64,000 nucleotides of DNA from Struthio camelus (lineage: Eukaryota; Chordata; Aves; Struthioniformes; Struthionidae): assembly GCF_040807025.1 (NCBI RefSeq), contig NC_090968.1:310001-374000 (forward strand). Direction: 5' to 3'. Shown in pieces: positions 47,681 through 61,089 of this stretch. The translations under genes and the position numbers were made by a program. How positions within the stretch are numbered: position 1 is the first letter of the stretch; each line of letters opens with the position of its first letter. Under the pieces are notes generated by a model. That model was not told the origin of the DNA. It saw only the letters and a list, made by a program, of their open reading frames with translations, and did no database searches.

Positions 47681-50123
47681 TCAGGAAGGCAGCAGCCCCT
47701 CACTCCACAGGCTCAGGGTCTCTCCCAGCACGTACACCAGGTGAGCATAGCTCTGCTCGGGTAGCAGCCACAGCAGCAGCCGGTAGAGGAACTCCTGGTC
47801 ATACTGGGAAGCGTAGAGCACCACGGCGCCCAGCACGAAGCCGACGACCAGCTCCAGGCAGATGAAGAGCATGCAGAGTCTCCTGGGGCACAGCGCAGGC
47901 ATGGGAGAGGGCGCAGGGCAGGTGCATCCCAACCCTCTCCTGCCCTGCACCCACCGCTGGGCCACGCGGGCCCCTTCAGCCAGCCCCACCGTCTGCGCCC
48001 CCACCCCCCAACACGCACTGCTCGTCGCTCCCTGGTGGAGGGTTGCAGAAGAGCCGCCAGGAGCCCAGAAAGAAGAAAGCTTGGCGCAAGGAATGCGCTG
48101 CCGGGGCGTGATTCCCAGCTGCAAAGCCCACAGCCAGTGAGCAGGACCCGCCAGGCCGCAGCCCGCTCGCTGCACAGCAGCCCACACGTGAGCCGCAGGG
48201 CATCAGGGACCCCAGGGGCAACTCACTGCAGCCACGTAGCCATGCCGCATCTCTTTGCCAGCTCCTGCCTCTCCTGCAGGCCAACACAGAGCGGGGACAC
48301 TTGTGGGACCCACACGGGGCTGCATGGCGCCCCTCTCCCCAGCAAGACCCTGCCAGCTCCTGCAGGCTTTGGCGCTGCCTCTCCCCCTTACCAGCTTTGC
48401 TTCCAGCAGCTCCGGCAGCACAGACCCCTCCACCTCGGGCTCCTGCTCCATCTGCTGCTTGCTGCAGGCAACAGAGCTTGCTTGGGCGAGCGCTGACCTC
48501 CATGGCCGCTGGGGCTGCCCGTCGCAACATACTGCTGCCCCACAGCAGCCATCGGGGTCTCCTGTCCCGCCACATGCTGCACAGAGCCCCTGCATCCCCT
48601 CCCCGAGGCCGGCACTGGCGTCCTCTGGCCCTCCAGCTGCAGCACAGAGCTGCTGCATGCGCCTGTGGGGAGAGGTGTCCCCGGTGCCCACTCACTAGGC
48701 ATTTTCCAGCTCCAGCTCCTCCACTTCCTCTCGAAGTGGCCTCAGTTCAGCCCGCAGCACCTGGCAGACAGAAGGGGCCCGGTCCACGTGCCTGCTGCAG
48801 CCTCCTCCAAAGCCCCCGGCCAGTGGGCGCCCACCACCCTCTGCCCTCGCCCCTTTGGCACTACCTTTGCCCGCTTCTCCTGCTCACGCAGCTGCTGCTT
48901 CAGCTGGGCCGAGCGCTGCTGCTCCTGCAACTCACAGGGCACACAATGCAATGCCACCAGTGGAGCTGGCAGCTGGGCAGCCCCCTCCGCCTCCAGCCCC
49001 AGGGCTCGGCCCCCTCGCAACTGCCCCGCCCCAGGGCCCCGGGAGGGCTGGCCACAGACAAGGCCAGCCAAAGGGGAGTCACGGCCCCTGGGGCTAGTGC
49101 CCTCCCCAGGCCCACTGCTGGCCAAGGCTGAGGGGTGCACCGATGCCAGCACTGGCACCCCACCAGCACTGGCACCCCACTGCTGCCAGCGCAGCTCTCC
49201 CTCTCCCCTGTACCTCGTCGAGCTCCTGCAGCCTCATGCGCCTCTCCTCCTTGGCTGCCTGCAAGCGCTCCTGCGGCAGAGGAGAGGAAGAGGAGCACTC
49301 AGCAGGGCACGGGCTCTCTCCTGTGAGATCTGCTCCTGGCAGCGGGTCCCAGGCCCTCCGCCCTCCCGGCTGCCCTCGGCCCCCAGCTCCCACTCTGCCA
49401 CTGTCCCTCGCACGCGCCTCCCCTCTGTACCCAGCTCTGCAGGCACCAGCGGGCAGCCAGAGGCCCCTGGCTCCGCTCACCTCCAGCTGGGGCAGCAGCT
49501 CCTCCATCACCTGCAGCTCCTGCTGGCTGCTGCAGCACCGCTGCCTGAGGGCACAGTTCTCCCGCGCCAGCTCCTGGGCAGCAGCCTGCAGCTCCTGCTT
49601 CTCCTCCTGCTGCATGGGGAAGGGGGCAGAGCAGGGCTTCAGAGCCAAGCAGAGGGGGCACAGAGCAGGCCTTCAGCGGGGGCACCACCAGCCCCGCGCA
49701 CCAAGGCCACTCCACGCCTACCAGGCACCGCAGCAGCTCCTTGCAATGGCCCCTCTCCTCCTTGCTTTCATTCAGCTGCTCCAGCAGCCTGCTGTGCTCG
49801 GCCAGCAGCCCTTCCAGCTCCTCCGCCCCTCTCCTGCGCCTCTGCTGCCTGCAGCAACGGGGTGCCATCACACCACACGCACCGGCACAGGCCCTCCCAC
49901 CTGCCTGCCCTTCCTCCGCCAACCTCCGCACACCTCCCCAGCCTCCTGCATTCCCGCGCCCAGCCACGTCGCGATCACCCCACCTGGCCACCTGCTTGGT
50001 CAGGCGGGCGTTTGTGCCCTGCAGCGCCTCATAGTCCTTCTCCAGCGCCTCCAGGAGATTCAGCAGCTCCTGCTTCTGCGCCTGTACCCGCTGCAGGGCC
50101 AGCTTCACATCCGCCACCTCCAT
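47681..50123 (-). CDS. TMCO5-like: TMCO5-like coiled-coil membrane protein (unit 3)
   Basis: Third copy, intact. Exons: 50123-49984, 49848-49722, 49609-49481, 49270-49214, 48924-48865, 48760-48696, 48461-48392, 48273-48227 and 47882-47681, giving 298 residues. The tail has Met and Glu as in unit 2. A silent change (GCG to GCA for Ala) lies near the end of exon 7. Splice sites match the other copies. Confidence 0.7.
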
Positions 50124-52154
50124 GGCTTGGGCTGTGCGCTGGGAGGCAGCACGGTGTGAGGGGGCTACAGCCCGTGTGCTCGGGCACACAGGGACGCTCA
50201 CGTGGTCACTACCCTTCCCGGCATATACACACATAAACACTCGCGCACACTTACAGACCCATATTGCGTGTGCTCCAAACGATGTCCTCGTGCACAGCTG
50301 GAAGCAGCCACCCTGCTCCCCCACAGTCCACGTGTGCCAGGCACACATGTACAGCCCTGGCCCACGGGCAGGCACACTCGGGCTGTGGCGCTGGCAGTTC
50401 CCCGAGTCCCACCGCCCCCACCGCCCGGCCCGACCCGGTCCAGCCCGTGCTGGACGTCCCCCACGCAGCTCACCTCCACTCTGCAAGCACGCCCCGTGGG
50501 AGCCCAGCCGCCTCTGCCAGGCAGGGCACGAGGAGGCACAGGCAGCGGTGCCTCTGGCGAGCGGTACCAAGGTCTGCTGCCAGCCCCAGAGCACGAGCCC
50601 AGCACCAGCCCCAAAAGCCTTGCTCGACCCCCCGCGCCTCACACCCGAGCTTGGCACGAGTCTGACCACCAGGCAGCTGGGCGAGACTCTGCAGCCGCCC
50701 GAGGCAATGCAGCAGCGCTGCGCTGTCACAAGAGGTTGGGGCCGTCACAAAGGGCCGTCACAAAGGGCCCCCGCGAGCGCTGGCCAGGGGTGGCCAGTGC
50801 CCCCCGGCAGGCACCCGCCTCTTGTGCTCCCCCAGCCTCCTCCCCGGGCACGGAGGCCTAAAGCCCAGGGCTGGAGATGGGAGGAGAAAGCCCTGGGGAA
50901 GCCCTTCATCCCCACAGCCTCTGCTGCAAGATGCCAGCTGGCCTGGCCCAAAAGGGCTCTGCGCTAGAGCCCAACCACTGGGGACCCTGTGGCAGCAGGG
51001 GCAGACAGGCAGACGCCTTTCCCAATGCATGGCAGACTCATTTCCCGCCATGGGGATGGTGGCCTTGCTTGGCCCACAGCTCCCAAGCCGTTCCTCTGAA
51101 ACAGAGGCCAGCCTCCAGTCCCCTTTGCACGGAGAGCAAGCCAGCTTTCTGTGCAACAGTTGTGGCCAGTCACTCCCTGTGTCCTCTGAGCCGGCCTGCC
51201 TTGTTGGGGTCTAGCGGTCAGTGGCACAGGGCGCCGGCAGGAGCCAGCAGGGCAGCAGGGACAGGCGTCGCACCTGGAGCCCACACGTTGCCCAGAGCAC
51301 AGCCCGGTAGGGGCATGCTTAGACTCATGTCATGGCTCTTCACTAATGGGCGGGTATCAGATCTACTGGCAGAATGATGAACACTAACAGAAGCGCAGAT
51401 CTACTAGCAGAATTGCTAACAAGGCCATCTCAAGTACAAGGAGATCCCATAGGGGCCCCTGCACTGTGTGCTTCCCAGGGAGATAGCTTGGAGTGGGCCA
51501 TAGCTGATGCATCGCATGGCGGGTATGCTGCCTCTCTCTCACATCTTGCATGTAGATCAGAGACACTGCAGGTTCAGTTCTCGGACATGCTCCCCAACTA
51601 ACAGCATACCGAGAAAGAGCACGCCAACACCCACTCCCCCTATCAGCTAGCTGAGAGAGAGGAGCTTCCCGCTGATGCCAGCTACCCACAGCTATTGTCT
51701 CGCGGGAAGCTCAGGGGCTGTGCTCCAGCGGGCAGACCCCTCACGCGCTATAATCACCCTTTTCGCAGTGTTGTCCTGGAGCGATCAGTCCAGCCTTGCT
51801 GATCCGCTGCGCTTTGGGCCTGGGAATCTGCGGGGGACAGATCACTAAGCCTCAGGGAGACAAGCTGTGCCTGTGCTGTTTGGCAGCCACCCTTAGTTTT
51901 CATGCTTAACGCCCGAGCTCTCCTTCCTCCTAGCCGTAAGCTTATTGAAGCCAGCCTGGACACCAGTTTGTCCACAGCACAGGCTCAGGTGACAGGTATT
52001 TTTTTGCAGTAAGCGGTCATTCCTGCGAGAGCCTACTGTGACTGACCAACAACGCCTACAATGGGAGAAGGCTCAGAGGGCAAGGTGCCCCATGAATCGC
52101 AAGGACAGTGTAGGATGCAGCTCACTAACCGCAGCTGTTGCACACAGACCTGAC

Positions 52155-52355
52155 CAGCGTTGTGACGCTGAGCGTGTCTGAGACTGGAAATGGCAACCAC
52201 ATTGGTATTGTGATTGGTATTGTGCTTGAACTGTCTAGCTAGATGTTGTTCACACTTGTACTGTGATACACTTGAATTGTGCTCTCAGGGCATTGCTGAA
52301 TCATTGTGCTAAATCAACACCCCCTGTAACATCAGATTCCCTCAAAAGAAACTTT
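52155..52355 (+). repeat. Unidentified dispersed repeat, copy 2 (unit 3)
   Basis: Unit 3 equivalent of 11417-11617. Confidence 0.65.
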
Positions 52356-52367
52356 TGAGGCCTGTGA

Positions 52368-52562
52368 GGGTGACGGAGCACTGGCAGAGGTTGCCCGGAG
52401 AGCTTGTGGAGTCTCCTTCGCTGGAGATTTTCAAAACCGGCCTGGACGCGGTCCTGGGCAACATGCTCTAGAGGACCCGGCTTGAGCAGGGGGGTTGGAC
52501 TAGATGATCTCCAGAGGTCCCTTCCAGGCTTGGCCATTGCGTGCTTCTGTGTGATTCTGTGA
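52368..52562 (+). mobile_element. CR1 LINE 3' fragment a (unit 3)
   Basis: Same fragment, ending GATTCTGTGA at 52562. Confidence 0.9.
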
Positions 52563-55433
52563 ACCTGACAGCCACTGCAGGCAAGGCTGACACTGATTAT
52601 CACACGGCCAGCTGATGCTCTGGCAGGGTTTGGGTCTCATAGTTGCTCTATCAGAGCAAGCAGGCGCTTGCACGCGTCTTGGCCCACCGCTGTCCCTTCA
52701 GAAGTTCAAAGGTGTTGGTGTGTGCAGGGCGGATTCCCCTCCTCCCTCCCTCCCTCCCTCCACCTCCACTGATTACAGTGGGAGCTTAGACAAGGAGCTG
52801 GCATGCAGACAGCCATTTTGTGCTCACCAAAACTGGGGACAGGGGAATCCCCCCTCCTGAGAGTGTGTGGAGTGCACGGGATGGAACGGAATCCCGCTTC
52901 ATGCCAGGGCCTTCTCAATGTATTGTTTACCTCCTCTAAATCAGTCCCTGAAGCATGAGGAAAGTAACTCCCTTCTTGGCCCTGTCTAGGAGTCCTGTCT
53001 TCTCATGAGATGGGAATAGGGCCTTCTAGCGGGACATTTCCGGCTGTAAGGGTGAGGCGGGGGCAAGGCCTGGACTCCTGGCAGGGACAGATACACTGTT
53101 TCTATCACTGTGTCAGAGCGGGCTTCTCTGTAATAAATGGGGATTTCCTCAGTGCAGTGCTTGAAGGTTGGGCTCTTCTTCCAAAGGTGGAGTCAACAAT
53201 GCGCTCAAGGGCTTTCAGCCTGAAGGGGCCTGTTGCTTTTTGGGGGTTCTCCATGGGCTCGAGGCGATGAGCCCATGGGATGATGTGTTAGGGAAGGAGG
53301 GCTGGATTCAGCTCTCGCTTGTGGGTAGCCAGTGCTCCTGGAGGTGGTGAATGGTCAAGTGGTATCTCCCAAACGACAGGGCTGGAGACTGATTCCCATC
53401 CTTCTCCAAGGGAGTATGGAGCCACCAGGAGAGCACAGGGCATCTCCAAGGGCACCACGTGCCTCGGGGTGGGCAGTGAATGGAGCTTCACAAAATCAGG
53501 TGGAGTCATCCAAAGGTAAAGGCCTAAACCAATGAATGTGCAGGCCAGTGAGAGCCCTACAGTCCCACGAGAGGCAGTGGGGACCCCGGAGGCCCAGGGA
53601 AAGGAGCCTGGAGAGCGGTTCACGTCACCTTCAATGAAAAGCCATGGGCTTGATCTAGGGCCACACCTGAACACAGCCTGAGCTGTTTGAAGTGCCCTGC
53701 GATTGCTCAGAGCATCGTCCATGGCCACCTACCCTTTGGTAGGGGGTTGTCTGTCCCGCGGGGTCTGCTTCCCACCCTGACCACCACGGCCAGGGCGGAG
53801 TCACCCTGTGGCCCCAGGGCACCACGGTCCGCTCCCACTGCAGAGCAGCACCCCCAGCTCGGGTCGCTACACAGGGGAAGGCTCCAGGAATGGCCGGGCA
53901 GGCCAGCGCCGATGCACTCACCTGGGGAAAGGCTCTTTGGGCAGCAGGAACGTCCCTGGAGAGCAGCAAAGCAACAACCGTGTGCTTGCAAGGAGGAATA
54001 AGCGAGCGAGAAGTCTGTTTCTCTGTGTGTCAGCTAAGGGCAGGCTGGTGTGTCCTGGGGGCAGCAGGAGCTGCCTGAGGAGCCGCAGGGCAGGGACTCT
54101 GGCGCTGTCCTGGAGGGAGGCGCTGGCACGAGGGAGCTGCAGGCCGTCTGGGGGCAGGGAATCTCCTTGACACAAGAACAAGGGGCACAGAGTGTCACTG
54201 TCCTCTGCTTCCTTGTGTCCCTGGGGCCAGGGACAGTTTGGAAGCTGACGAGGCAGCTGACACCCTGCCCCTACCCACCCCTTCCCCCGTGCTGCTGTGC
54301 TTTCAAGGGGGCTTGGGCTGTGGTGTGAGTGCTACTGTGCCGCAGAAACACGGGCCTCGACCCCTCGCTGCAGCCCCCACTGCCCTCCTGCCCCTGCCCT
54401 GCCGCCCTGCCGTCCTCCCCACGCTGCCCTGCCTCCTGACTCCTCTCCCCACACCGCAGGGCCCGGCAGTGCAGCAGGCGCAGGCACAGCCCCGCAGCTG
54501 CTGCCTGGTCCCCGGCCCTCCCCGCCTCCCTCCACACCAGGGCTCCAGCCCCAGCCAGGCAGCAGGTCCGGCCTCTCCCCCCAGCTCCTGGCCTGGCTCC
54601 TCCCGCACTCCCACCCCCTGGCAGGGAGCTGGAGCTGCCCTGGTCCCGGGCAACTGGCCAGCACCAGGGCTGGCATAGGGCCCGGGTGGACAGGCAGTGC
54701 GGGGGGGCAGTGGGGCAGGGCGAGCAGCCTCCCTCAGGGCCCCACGGCTGGGCCAGGAGGGATGAGGCCATGCGGCCAGCTGGGCTCCAGCTGCTGCTTT
54801 GATGTCAGCTCCATGGAGGGACCGTTGGGGTTTGCTCCCTTTGCAGGGGAATGGCTGGAGGCGGAGACCTTGCCGGGGCCTGGCCCAGACCGGGGCAGTG
54901 CGCTACTGATCAAATTGAAGGACGCAGCCCCCTTTTCCTCCACCAAAATGATCCACAGACTATTAGGGCACGTGCGTTTAATCCACAGTACTCCTTATGG
55001 GACCGAAGGCAAAAGAAATGTGCTGTCCATTCTTCTAGGTGAAAAAACGACGTTGGTTTGTGTCGCCATCTTTGCCCTTCTAGCTTCCAGGACTGTTAAA
55101 ACAGCAGTGAATTTTGTGGTGGGAACAAAATTGAGAAAGGGTTTGTTGAAACGGCTTAAGAGAAAACCTGAAACAATTTCTGATTTTGTTACCTATAGGC
55201 CACAAAGATTATGTTACTCTTTTGCTATTCCCGAGGGGAAGGCATTTACAGCCACAGCTGAAAAGTGAGCTTAGGTTGTCCCAGTTGGGTCAGTCATTTT
55301 TCTCAACTGCTATTGTTTCTCTGTCTCTACTGCTGGGAGGCAACTCTCTGGACCGACTGAACTCAGTTATGCCTCTAGGATCTTTGGCTTGAGCCGGCAT
55401 GAGGTGCTGCCATGCTGTGGTGGCAGAAAGAAA

Positions 55434-55572
55434 TGCTAGAGAGGCTGTGGAGTCTCCCTCACTGGAGGTATTCAAAACCCAACAGGGCCCGGCCCTGAGC
55501 AACCTGCTCTAGCTGACCCTGACCATCTCCAGAGGTCCCTTCCACCCTCCGCCATTCCGTGGTTCCGTGACC
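55434..55572 (+). mobile_element. CR1 LINE 3' fragment b (unit 3)
   Basis: Copy of the fragment at 14695-14833, matching unit 1. Confidence 0.85.
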
Positions 55573-56204
55573 CTGCAGTTGTTGATATTCAACTCTCAGA
55601 ACAAGCCTGAGTTCTACCGGACGGAGGTGACGCCGCACTGCAAGCTCAAAAGCTTCCTGGTCTTGGGAGGTGCACAGACAGTGTATTCAGAGTGAGCAAG
55701 CAGGTAGATCTTCCTTTAAAAAGCAGAACCACTCAGAATTCACTGAGCTCAAGGGGAGGTCCTTGCCACCTCCCTCTGGTCTGCAGGAAACACATCTGGC
55801 TGCCCTTAGACAGTTCTCGGCCGTCCTGGATATCCCACCTCAGCTATTCATGCCTCAGCTAGGCATTACCTCCCCCCACTCCCCAGGAGCCCTCTCCTCC
55901 AGGCTTCTCCTCCTTCTTCCTAAGTGCTGGCTAATTCCACAGATTCATGCCTTGCTTCTGCCTCCCTTTATGGTACCTACGATGACTTCTCTGAAGTTCT
56001 GGGGCCGCCTTTATACAGTCGCAGTTACCAAGCCACGTGCAGGATTTTCCCCTAACTGCAGCCTGTTCCCTTTACAGCCACATACAGTCGTGTGCTCTAC
56101 AGGCCCTCAAGCTGACAGCGCGCCAGAGAGAGCGCACCTGAACCCTTGGAGGAGGTGAGGCACGTTTGGCTCCCCCACCCGCACGGCCCCCAGCAGAGGA
56201 GCCC

Positions 56205-58874
56205 ATGGAGGTAGGTGCCACCCACCCTCGCCCCTCACCCCACGAGCGGCAACACAGGCAGAGGGAAGGGGCTTGCTCTTCTTGCGCTGAGAGGGGCCAT
56301 CGCACTGCCGCCAACGCCAAAAGGTTCGTCACCTCTCCACCAATCCTTTGAAAAGGGTGAGGGTCAGAGCTGCCAGGGGCAGGGCAGGGCTTGTGGACTT
56401 CTGCTGCAATTTGGCTGGGCGGCAGGGCACATACTCCTGCTGGGCTCACTTGGCTGACAGGCATGCTGTGCATCTGTGGCCAGTGCCGTGTGTGTAGCAA
56501 GAGGCTGCAGGGGTCTCCAGGAGTGCTGAGAGACCTCGTTGCCTCTTCCTCGGAGTGCACTTGCAGCTGTGGTGAGCTGCACTTGGAACTATGCTGCAGG
56601 CTGGGCTGTGCAAGGAAGCAGAGGTGGTCAGTGGGGTTTTGGGAAGTGCTGAGTCCCAAGCAGCAAGGGCATGCTTTTGAAGAGGGCAAGGAGAAAGGGC
56701 AGGGTGCCCAAGAATGGCAAGGATGCCCACGTTCCCCGGGGGCAGCATGTTGGTTCCTGAGCTTTCTGGCAGCTCCCAGTTCGTAAAGGAAGAGTTGCTC
56801 TGAGAACTGTCTGAATGCATGCTCCCCCAGCCTCCTGTGCTCTGCTGATGCGGCTGGTACTGGTGCAAAGAGGGACCTCTTCCTTTCCGGAGGAAGGAGG
56901 GAGGCAGATGTCGGCAATTCCTAGGCAGTTCCTGAGCCGGGACATTTTTCAATGTCTTTCCTTCCTCTCTTGCTGAGTTAGGAGGAGACTGACCCATGAC
57001 ACCTCCCTGTCATGGGAGGGCACCGAGGCCTTCCTGGGTGATAGGCACCAGTGCCTGTGTTCTTTCTTCTCATCCTGAAAGCAGCCTCGTGTGGGTTTCT
57101 GTGCCAATGGCTCTTCTGCACCGCTGCCTGCACCATAGTCCGCCCTCCACACTGCCCTCCGCAGTCTTCCCAGGAAGGGCAATGATCTCGGCCTCTCTTT
57201 CTGCAGCGGAGTGCAGCATCAGCAGCTGAGGCACCTGCAACGGATGGCAGCTCCTTACCCTCAGCTCCCCCCAGCCCTCTGCAGCAGACAACACCAAGAC
57301 CTGCAGCTCCAGACGCTACGTGTCCCATCTGCCTGGACACCTTGGACAACGTGGCCTACATAAAACCTTGCTTCCATAAGTTTTGCTTTAGTTGTGTGTT
57401 CCGGTGGTCGAAAACAAAGGCCGAATGCCCGCTGTGCAAGCAGGCTTTCCGATCAATTCTGCACACAGTGGTGGCAGAAGATGACTACCAGGAGCATGTC
57501 ATCAGGCTCCCCGAAGATGGTTCTGTTGCCAGCCATCAGCAACGGAGAGCTCCTCACCGCCCTGCCATCCGGAGGCGCCGTCACCCTGCAGCTCACCCGC
57601 AGCAGCCTTCCCCTTCTCCTCAGATGCGACCCTCTCCGCAGAACAGCAGCAGGCTGGAGGGGACCCGGAGGCACACCAGGCAGAGGCAGAGAGAGGGAGG
57701 GCTGCTGGAGCCACGCCAGAGGCTGTCCCCACAGAGGCAGGCCAGGGCTGACAGGAGACCTCAGGGGCATGCGGCAGCGACGGAGGAGGAGATGCTGAAC
57801 TTCCGCCGCTCTCTGTACCGCACAGGGATGCGCGTGCAAAGGGCTCCCGATGGCGGCCACCCCCAGGACATCTCGGCAGACTTCTTCTGCCGCAGCCCGG
57901 CCAGCATTCAGAGACTGCTGCCCTGGCTGCAGCGGGAACTGAGAGTCCACCAGACATTGCTAACTGTCACGGAGCTCATTGTCCTGACAAACCTGAGGAG
58001 GTACGACCTGGACAGTCAGGCCTTTGCTGAGGACTTAGAGCTGCTTCTGCTGAGTCGCACCGAGCAGTTCCTCCACGAGCTCATCAGCTTTGCCCGCTGC
58101 TCGTGCAGCATGGAGACCTACGACCAGCAGGCCATGTATGGCTACCGTGCTCCCAGCCGGCACGAAGGAAGCCCCTCAGCCTCATTGAGCCTGGCAGCTG
58201 CTGCAGGGACGGCCCGGACTCCTGTGCCAGCCCAGAGCCCATCCCGAGCTAGTAGCCCTGGGCTCACGGAGCTTCCTGGCCCCTCGTACGCCATCCCCCA
58301 CGAGCTTGCCGCAGCCACACAGTCTGCCCAGCAGCCGCGGCGAAGCTCTGATGATGGGGCAGCTCGAGCAGGAGGAGAAGCCTGGAGAGAGTTGCTGGCT
58401 CCTGCCGACCCCCAGGACAGTGACTCCTCGTCAGACAGTTGTGTCCTTGTAGGGTCCTGGAAGCCCTGGGCAGAGGGAAGCCCTGAATGCATTGTGCTCT
58501 CCTCAGACTCAGAGCACTCAGCCGCGGCAGAGGAAAAGGAAGCTGGGCAGAATGAGCAGCCGCTCCATGGGTCCAGCCGGAGCTGCAGCAAAGCCAGCGG
58601 GAGCTGCTTGCCCAGCTCCGCCATGCCGAAGGAAACTGGCTGGAGCTGCCGCAGCTGCTGCCCCACTGCCCCCAGGGAGGAGACAGAGCCCCGGCAGGGG
58701 CAGGTGGAGGATGTGGCTGGTTGCTCTGTGCAGGGCTGCAGCCAGATCCCCTTTGCTCCTGGCAGCGGCAGGCAATGCTCACCCGGGAGTCCCCGGCTGC
58801 CCAGAAAGAGGAGGGCAGGCAGCCCCGAGGCCTGTACCCAGCCCAGCAAGAGGCAGGCATGGCCTCAGCGTTAG
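56205..58874 (+). CDS. TOPORS-like: TOPORS-like RING E3 ligase with 4-residue core deletion (unit 3)
   Basis: Third copy, 557 residues. Exons 56205-56210 and 57207-58874. It lacks the four residues LFGV (250-253 of the unit 1 protein) in the TOPORS core, because 12 bp between two GAGTCC repeats are gone near 57947; the frame is kept. Human TOPORS has an equivalent VLFG, so a conserved motif is lost in this copy alone. Other changes from unit 1 are Pro104Leu, Thr198Met, Trp324Arg and Gln385Arg. One silent GGA-to-GGG change lies near 57661. The RING and both SUMO-interaction-like motifs are unchanged. The copy may be functionally altered. Confidence 0.85.
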
Positions 58875-60802
58875 GAAGGAGAGAGGAAGATGGTCAGGGA
58901 GCAGAGACGAGAGCAGCCAGAGAAGCCTGTGGCAATGGCGGCTAGGTAAGAAGACCGAAAGAAGTGGAAAACGGGCTGGACTGCTGCCCTCCAAGGGTTG
59001 TCTTCAGCGGTACAAGGTCTGGCAGTCAGCTGACTGTGAGTAGTGGCCTCCTTGGGAGAAGGTAGCAATGCTAGGGCAAAGACTGGTTCAGGTGTTCTTA
59101 ATGAGGCGATGGAGGGCTCTCGGGGCAAGCTTGGAGTAGGAGTTGGACTAGACGCTGGCAGATGCAGGGCCCACACGGATGAGGAAGTCTGTCAGTCCCC
59201 CCAGCAGTTATTCTAGGAGATGGCTGTCTGAAAGCACCTTTGGCAGGACACTGCGGGGCCAGGTTTGTATAAAGACCAGTGCAATCCAGCTGGTTGCCGT
59301 GACAAATGCTGAGGAGAGTGAAGGGGTCCCTCGTGACTCACTTGCCTTCTGTCACCCTCTGCTCTCCCTTGGCAGGCAAGGAAGTGGTGGGTTTTCCGCA
59401 CAGACCTGAGGTGCACCGAGCCCCTCTCCTTGTGTGTGTGTGGGCCTCCCACCAAAATGCCTGAGCTCTCCTGCAGCTGTTCCCCAAATGGCCCTGTCTG
59501 GGCTGGAGAACGGGGAGGCATAAAACTCCCCAGCATACACTTCTGGGGAGGAACCCTCTCAGCTTCCCCTCTGCTGGAAAAGTGGCTTGCCTCCGTGTTT
59601 CTGCTCCTTTCGCTCTCACCCCACCTGCTCTAGGGGCTTTTAATCTCCTTGCGTGCCTTACTTCTTCCCCTTTGCGTTGCTGGCGTGCAGTGCTAACCAC
59701 GGTGTTGGAGCAGGTGCCACCTTCCAGGTAAGAAGCTGGCCCTGGGGTTTTTCACCAGTGCTGCTGCTGGCTAAGGAGCTCGTCACCTGAACGCACTTAA
59801 GGCACCTGGGATGTGAGCTGCTGGAGAGCTGCCAGAGCTCAGGATGCAAGAAGACTGGCTTGAATTGTCTAGCTCTCCTCAGCTTGGAGGCAGAGCTAGC
59901 CCTGCCAGGACATGGCTTCCAGGCTGACAACCCTGCTTTGAAGCTTCTTTGAAGCAGGAGCAAAATCATTTCTGGGAGGTGTGTCACATTCCGCATGTCC
60001 GATGGCTGCTGAGGACCGGGCTGCAGCAGTGGTGAGCGTAGCTGTGGCTGTGGGGGTTGGCAGGGCTGAGCAATGCAGCCTCTGGCCTCTCTCCCCAGGC
60101 CCCCTGCAATGAGGTGAGGAACTGCTCACTGAGGTGAGCCCATCTCCATGCTTGTGCCTCAGGGGGCATGTTATTCCCAGCTCACAGAGGCCTTCAGCTT
60201 TCCCACATGTTAACTTAGGAGTTAACATCTCTGCCTGAAAGCAAACCCTGGGACTGCAACCTTGGCTAGGTTTTGGTAGGAACAACGGGAACTCCCAGCT
60301 CGATACAAAGAGAGGCACTCCCAGCGCAGCACCCTAAGCCCAGGCTGACGGAGGCAGGCTCTCTTGTGCTCCTGCTTTCTGAGCCAGGGACTCTGGGGTC
60401 CTTGGCTGCACAAAGGCACAGCTCCAGCTGAAGTGGTGCCGGTTAGACTCGCCAACCCAGCAGCCACTGTGTGCTCCGGCTTCCCTAAAACACAGGCGGC
60501 ATCTCCCCTTCCTCCTCTCGCAGCTCTTCCAGAGAACACTTGTGCGCAACTAGCTTTCAGGACTGGTCTCTGATGTCCTATGGCTCCCTGTCAGCGTGAG
60601 TCAGAGAGGATTTGGGGCAAACTCCCGTCCTCAGGCTTTTCCCTTAGCCAGCACCAGGCAACACCATGCCGAGATGAGATTTCCCTCACTTGTCTATCGA
60701 GATATATTTCTCTGGAGTCACGAGAGTGATAACAGGAGTGCAGTGAGAAATTAAATAATAACACAAGCTTGTTCTTCCAGGAAAAAAGTATTGCCTACTC
60801 AC

Positions 60803-61089
60803 CCGCAGGATTCCGCAGAGGCGCCAAAACCTCGTCCAGCTGAGATGCTGGGGAAGCTTCACCTACAGGCACACCTGCAATCAGAGAGGAGATTTGCTTC
60901 CCTTCTATACCATGACATACGTCTTTTGAGCCAGCATCGGGATTACAGAGGGGGAAAAGAAACGCTTAAAAAGAGACAAAGCTTGTCCTTGCCAGCAAAA
61001 AAAGTCTGACTCCTTACCAGTGGCGTCCTGCAGAGGCTCCCTTACCTCTCCCAGCTGAGCAGCTGGGTACGCAGTGTCCACGGGCACAT
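60803..61089 (-). other. Pair of 72-nt exon-like repeats (unit 3 end)
   Basis: Same pair again: segment A 61089-61018, segment B 60874-60803. No differences from the other copies were seen in the splice signals. Confidence 0.45.
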
